NCBI RefSeq assembly: GCF_036324505.1
Contig: NC_086350.1
Coordinates: 27,448,257 to 27,512,256 of the forward strand
Direction of reading: 5' to 3'
DNA: 64,000 bases
DNA from: Eleginops maclovinus
Taxonomy: Eukaryota > Chordata > Actinopteri > Perciformes > Eleginopidae
Shown one piece after another: positions 59,927 to 64,000 of the stretch. The notes beneath the pieces were generated by a model. The model saw nothing but the letters and a program-made list of their open reading frames with translations. It had not been told where the DNA came from and did no database searches. The stretch's first letter is position 1; the number at the start of each line of letters is the position of its first letter. The position numbers and the translations under genes are program-made.

Positions 59927-60156
59927 GTTCCAACGCACAACAAGGGGCACACTCTAGACTTAATCATCTCAAAGGGTCTGAACATCTCTGAGGTTGCAGA
60001 GACTGATGTTGCACTCTGATCATTCCTGTGTTTTTTTGTGAGCTCTATTTCTGTTCACACAAATGTTCAAAAAGAAATGACCACAAAAAGGCATTTATCT
60101 GAAAACACAAGGGAAATGTTTGTTAAAACATTTTCTCCCACACTAGCCCTCGCTAA

Positions 60157-60978
60157 TGTGATGGGGTCAGTTTTTAAGGGATCTTATGTGTGTTTTTATT
60201 ATGTATTGCTGTGTTTTTATCGTGTTAGTAGCATATGTATTTTAAATTCCCTACTGCCCCTGAACTACCCACCACTAAACTGCAGCAATCAGCACGATGC
60301 GCAACAGGTGTGAGGAGCGCACCACATAAAACACCAGAGCACGCAGAAGAGCAAGCGGAGAACAAGCAGGAGAGCAGAAGAGCAATCGGAGAACGCAGGA
60401 TAACAAGCAGAGAAGCGGAGAAGCGCAAGCCCGATTGAGAGGAGGCAGGAAGCCACAGAATCCAGTACTGCGATCTCCAGAAGGACGAGGCAGCGTGGCG
60501 GAGATGTCAGAGGCGAGTGGCATAGCACAGCAGAGGTGGATCGTCGCCTGCGGCTCCAGTAAGGGGAAGCAACGTTGCGCAACAGAGGGGTGTTATTGCG
60601 ATTCACCCCTCTTTTAAGTGTGCAGCTGCATGGACTGTTGTGTGGGGTGACTTTTTAACAGAGTGTGTCTCACCCAGTGAGTGATTATAGTGTTTTTATA
60701 CCACCTCAGGGTATCTTGGATCGCGTCCTCGGGCAAGACAAGACCGAGACACCGGGACCTCCTGAGAGACTTGGGACTTCTTATTCACCTTTTTAATAAT
60801 AAACAGTTGTTAACATTTATTTTATCTGTGGTTTTTAACTCTGCTCACCCCTGATTTTAAAGAACCCGTGTAGCCTTTTTAAGCAGAGCCCTAGTCTCTT
60901 TTCAGAACTAAGGTGGCGTTGTCGGCAACTATTTTAGCATTGTTATTTTAATTTTAGTTAATTTCTAACCTCGCCACA
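60157..60978. mobile_element. Solo LTR inserted in the LINE
   Basis: Starts TGTGATGGGG and ends CTCGCCACA. Flanking CTAA (60153-60156) and CCAA (60979-60982) fit a 4-bp TSD with one change. Removing the segment restores LINE codons for LALANISVNEL. Inside are a GCAGAAGAGCAAGCGGAGAA-type purine-rich stretch and AATAATAAACAG near the 3' side as a possible poly-A signal. No internal retrotransposon genes are present, so this is a solo LTR, likely gypsy-type. Confidence 0.6.
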
Positions 60979-62632
60979 CCAACATCTCAGTAAATGAGCT
61001 AGTCGATACTTTTAATTCAAAAATTAAAATCCCAGTAAGGTAAAGTAAGTGTGTGGCAAGAAACTATCTCCATGGAGAAAGGCCATGAGTGTGAGAACGG
61101 AAAAAAGAGTGTGTAGAAAAGCTGAATGCAGGTGGACAATAACAAATCTCCAGGTTCATTTTGAAATCTATAAAGAGAGACTTTTATAATTTGGAATTGA
61201 AAATGCAGCCTTTCTTCTCTGACCTCATCATTGCCAAAAACACAAACAACGCACGTGCCTTGTTTGCTACCGTTGAGAGACTAACAAACCCCCCAGTGTC
61301 AGTAGCCTCTGAATTTCAATCCACCAGGGCCTGCAATGAATTTGCAAAATCAGACCTTGTGTCCACTTAAAATCAATTCAAACACCATGACACAATTCCA
61401 TCAGATTAATGATAAAGACCTAGAGGACATTATTCAACATCTGAGGTCCTCCTCCTGCTGCCTTCATATTATACCTACAAGCTTTTTCAAAAATGTTTTT
61501 CATAGCATGTCATCAGAGCTATTTCATATAGTAAACAGGTCTCTTCACTCAGGTGTATCTCCACAGGCCCTGAAAACTGCAGTCATTAAACCGCTCTTAA
61601 AAAAGAATAATCTGGACGCTTCAGTAATGAATAATTACAGGCCCATCAAACCTCCCATTTCTAGGTAACATCATTGAAAAAGTAGTTTTTGAACAGCCGA
61701 GTCATTTCTTGGATGCAAATAACTGTTTTGATGTGTTTCAGTCAGGCTTTGGACCGCACCACAGCACTGAGACTGCTCTTGTTAAGGTCTTCAATGACAT
61801 CCACTTAAACACAGACAGTGGCAGAATCTCAGTGTTAGTATTATTAGATCTTAGTGCTGCATTTTACACTGTTGACCACAACATATTACTAGACCGTCTA
61901 GAAAACTGGTTGGGACTTTTGGCAACAGTTCTAAGTTGGTTTGAATCCTACTTAAAGGACAGGAAACATTTGTTTCTATAGGCAGCTACACATCAGAGCT
62001 GACAAATATGACGTGGGGTTCCTCAAGGCTCCATCTTGGGGCCTCTTCTCTTTAACATGTATATGCTACCACTGGCTCAGATAATGAAGCAACAAAACAA
62101 GTTACCATAGCTATGCAGATGATACACACATTTACATTACCATTTCACCAGGAGACTCTGCTCCAATTCAAACACTGAGTAAGTGCATTGAACAAATCAA
62201 TGACTGGATGAGTCAGAACTTTCTCCAATTAAGCAAAGACAAAACTGAGGTAATTATTTTTGGAACAAAGGAGGAACGACAAAAAGTCAGTGCTGAGCTT
62301 CAGTCAGCAATGTTCAAAACAACAGCAAACGCCAGAAACCTAGGTGTAGTCCTGGACTCTGACCTGAATTTCAACAGTCACATTAAAAGTCACTAAGTCC
62401 GTCTACTATCACCTGAAGAACATATCTAGGATTAAAGGACTAATGTCAGAGCAGGATCTATAAAAACTTGTCCATGCTTTACCTTCAGTAGACTGGACTA
62501 CTGTAATGGTGTCTTTACAGGTCTCACTAAGAAATCCATTAGAAAGCTGCAGCTGATTCAGAACGCTGCGGCTCGAGTCCTCACTAACACTAAGAGAATG
62601 GATCACATCACTCCAGTTCTGAAGTCTTTACA

Positions 62633-63519
62633 CTGAGAGAGTGGATCACATCACTCCAGTTCTGAAGTCTTTACACTGAGAGAGTGGATCACATCAGTCC
62701 AGTTCTGAGGTCTTTACACAGAGAGTGGATCACATCACTCCAGTTCTGAGGTCTTTACACTGAGAGAGTGGATCACATCACTCCAGTTCTGAGGTCTTTA
62801 CACAGAGAGTGGATCACATCACTCCAGTTCTGAGGTCTTTACACTGAGAGAGTGGATCACATCACTCCAGTTCTGAGGTCTTTACACTAAGAGAGTGGAT
62901 CACATCACTCCAGTTCTGAGGTCTTTACACAGAGAGTGGATCACATCACTCCAGTTCTGAGGTCTTTACACTGAGAGAGTGGATCACATCACTCCAGTTC
63001 TGAGGTCTTTACACAGAGAGTGGATCACATCACTCCAGTTCTGAGGTCTTTACACTGAGAGAGTGGATCACATCACTCCAGTTCTGAGGTCTTTACACTG
63101 AGAGAGTGGATCACATCACTCCAGTTCTGAAGTCTTTACACAGAGAGTGGATCACATCATTCCAGTTCTGAGGTCTTTACACTGAGAGAGTGGATCACAT
63201 CACTCCAGTTCTGAGGTCTTTACACTGAGAGAGTGGATCACATCACTCCAGTTCTGAGGTCTTTACACAGAGAGTGGATCACATCACTCCAGTTCTGAGG
63301 TCTTTACACTGAGAGAGTGGATCACATCACTCCAGTTCTGAGGTCTTTACACAGAGAGTGGATCACATCACTCCAGTTCTGAGGTCTTTACACTGAGAGA
63401 GTGGATCACATCACTCCAGTTCTGAGGTCTTTACACTGAGAGAGTGGATCACATCACTCCAGTTCTGAGGTCTTTACACAGAGAGTGGATCACATCACTC
63501 CAGTTCTGAGGTCTTTACA
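62633..63519 (+). repeat. Minisatellite of 43- and 41-bp units grown from LINE coding sequence
   Basis: 21 tandem units. The long unit (A, 43 bp) starts CTGAGAGAGTGGATC. The short unit (B, 41 bp) starts CAGAGAGTGGATC. Both end GGTCTTTACA. There are 13 A and 8 B, and 13x43 + 8x41 = 887, exactly the array length. The founder copy is LINE sequence just upstream (CTAAGAGAATGGATCACATC at 62590), coding for [16 protein letters not shown] coding resumes immediately after the array. Unit order from left is (AAB AB)(AAB AB)(AAB)(AAB AB)(AAB). Confidence 0.95.
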
Positions 63520-64000
63520 CTGGCTTCCTGTCTGTCAAAGAACTGATTTCAAAGTTCTGCTGCTGGTTTATAAAGCATTGAATGGTTTAGGCCCAAAATA
63601 CATTTGTGATCTCCTGCTACATTATGAACCATCCAGAACTCTCAGGTCTTCTGGAACGGTCAGCTTTCTGTCCCCAGAGTCAAAACTAAACAAGGAGAAG
63701 CAGCGTTCAGTTATTATGCTCCAAATATCTGGAACAAACCCCTAGAACCCTGCAGGTCCGCTGCTACTCTTACTACTTTTAAATCCAGGCTGAAAACATT
63801 TCGTGACTTTTATTCTGCACTGTGACTTTTATTCATGTATTTTATACCTGTTGTGTTTATTCTATTATCTTTGCTCTTAAATGACTGTTTTTAAATGCCT
63901 TTTTATAATGTGTTTATCCTGCACTATTTGTTTAACGCTCTTAATGTCTTTCATGTTTGTAAAGCACTTTGAATTGCCTTGTGTTGAAAGGTGCTATATA

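Larger units (their letters stand above)
58520..63750 (+). pseudogene. LINE ORF2 (endonuclease plus reverse transcriptase), broken
   Basis: Endonuclease pieces: KLALLNVRLLAGKTFLINNF, YGTFPSFEYVALQLKC, NIYRPPPN, and VVIVGDFNIHVDKPED (the GDFN motif). After the hAT insertion it continues NKGHTLDLIIS. Reverse transcriptase pieces: AVIKPLLKKNNLDASVMNNY, FDVFQSGFGPHHSTETALVK, VLVLLDLSAAFYTVDHNILL, then YADDTHIYI near 62115 (the YADD active site) and FLQLSKDKTEVIIFG. The C-terminus SLHWLPVCQRTDFKVLLLVY follows the minisatellite. Several frameshifts and stops, and the inserted minisatellite of 887 bp, make it inactive. Confidence 0.85.
56340..64000 (+). mobile_element. L2/CR1-type LINE, old and heavily interrupted
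   Basis: One LINE can be followed from an ORF1 start (56351) to the 3' UTR at the window end, where AAAGGTGCTATATA is the start of the usual tail. ORF1 has an esterase-like part and ORF2 an endonuclease and a reverse transcriptase. It is broken by a LINE tail (56497-56870), a hAT fragment (to 58420), a hAT element (59066-59926), a solo LTR (60157-60978) and a minisatellite expansion (62633-63519), plus frameshifts. The clade call rests on LLDLSAAFYTVDHNILLDRL and SLHWLPVCQRTDFKVLLLVY. Confidence 0.8.

Noticed and set aside
60038..60617. Frames at 60225-60617 rich in Arg, Glu or Leu
   Set aside because: They lie in the purine-rich part of the solo LTR and occur on both strands with no recognised domain.

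Overview
The window is teleost nuclear DNA lying inside the introns of one protein-coding gene. The gene is on the minus strand and encodes a polypeptide N-acetylgalactosaminyltransferase that best resembles GALNT18. The fish assignment rests on the mix of repeats: many long CA/GT microsatellites, Tc1 elements with about 200-bp terminal repeats, several hAT, Harbinger/ISL2EU and pogo elements, tRNA-derived SINEs, L2/CR1- and Rex1-type LINE tails, and gypsy-like solo LTRs. No searches were run. Family names come from reading translations, termini and target-site duplications (TSDs).

The gene is seen as four coding exons, all bounded by phase-0 introns. In transcription order they are 47066-47251 (62 codons, end of the catalytic domain), 43072-43209 (46 codons, linker), 34404-34499 (32 codons, start of the ricin-B lectin) and 14582-14746 (55 codons, lectin). 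Earlier exons would lie beyond 64000 and the last lectin exon beyond position 1. No rRNA or tRNA gene, CRISPR array or bacterial feature is present.

Layout. 1-14.5 kb: intron after exon D, with a Tc1-like remnant, SINEs, LINE tails, a TTAA-type MITE family, dispersed repeats and microsatellites. 14.7-34.4 kb: a 19.7-kb intron holding a MITE with six 57-bp repeats, a pogo-like element, a hAT MITE, an ISL2EU element with a spliced THAP-HTH gene, and a complete hAT transposon (638-aa transposase) nested in a gypsy-like solo LTR. It also holds a 625-bp fold-back element. 34.5-43.1 kb: an intron with a Harbinger-type MITE, a 0.5-kb ATCC satellite and an array of ACTAGTTAACTAGT palindromes. 43.2-47.1 kb: an intron with two near-adjacent full-length Tc1 elements, one with an almost intact transposase. 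47.3-64 kb: the upstream intron, opening with a 146-bp TG tract directly at the splice acceptor. Its right end is an old L2/CR1-type LINE broken by a LINE tail, hAT pieces, a solo LTR and a minisatellite grown out of its own coding sequence.

The only host gene seen is galnt18-like. Everything else is mobile or repetitive DNA that may affect splicing or transcription of that gene. The strongest leads are the TG tract at a splice acceptor, the palindrome array, the two-length minisatellite with a balanced unit order, the MITE family with variable internal repeats, and the truncated but spliced THAP-HTH gene.
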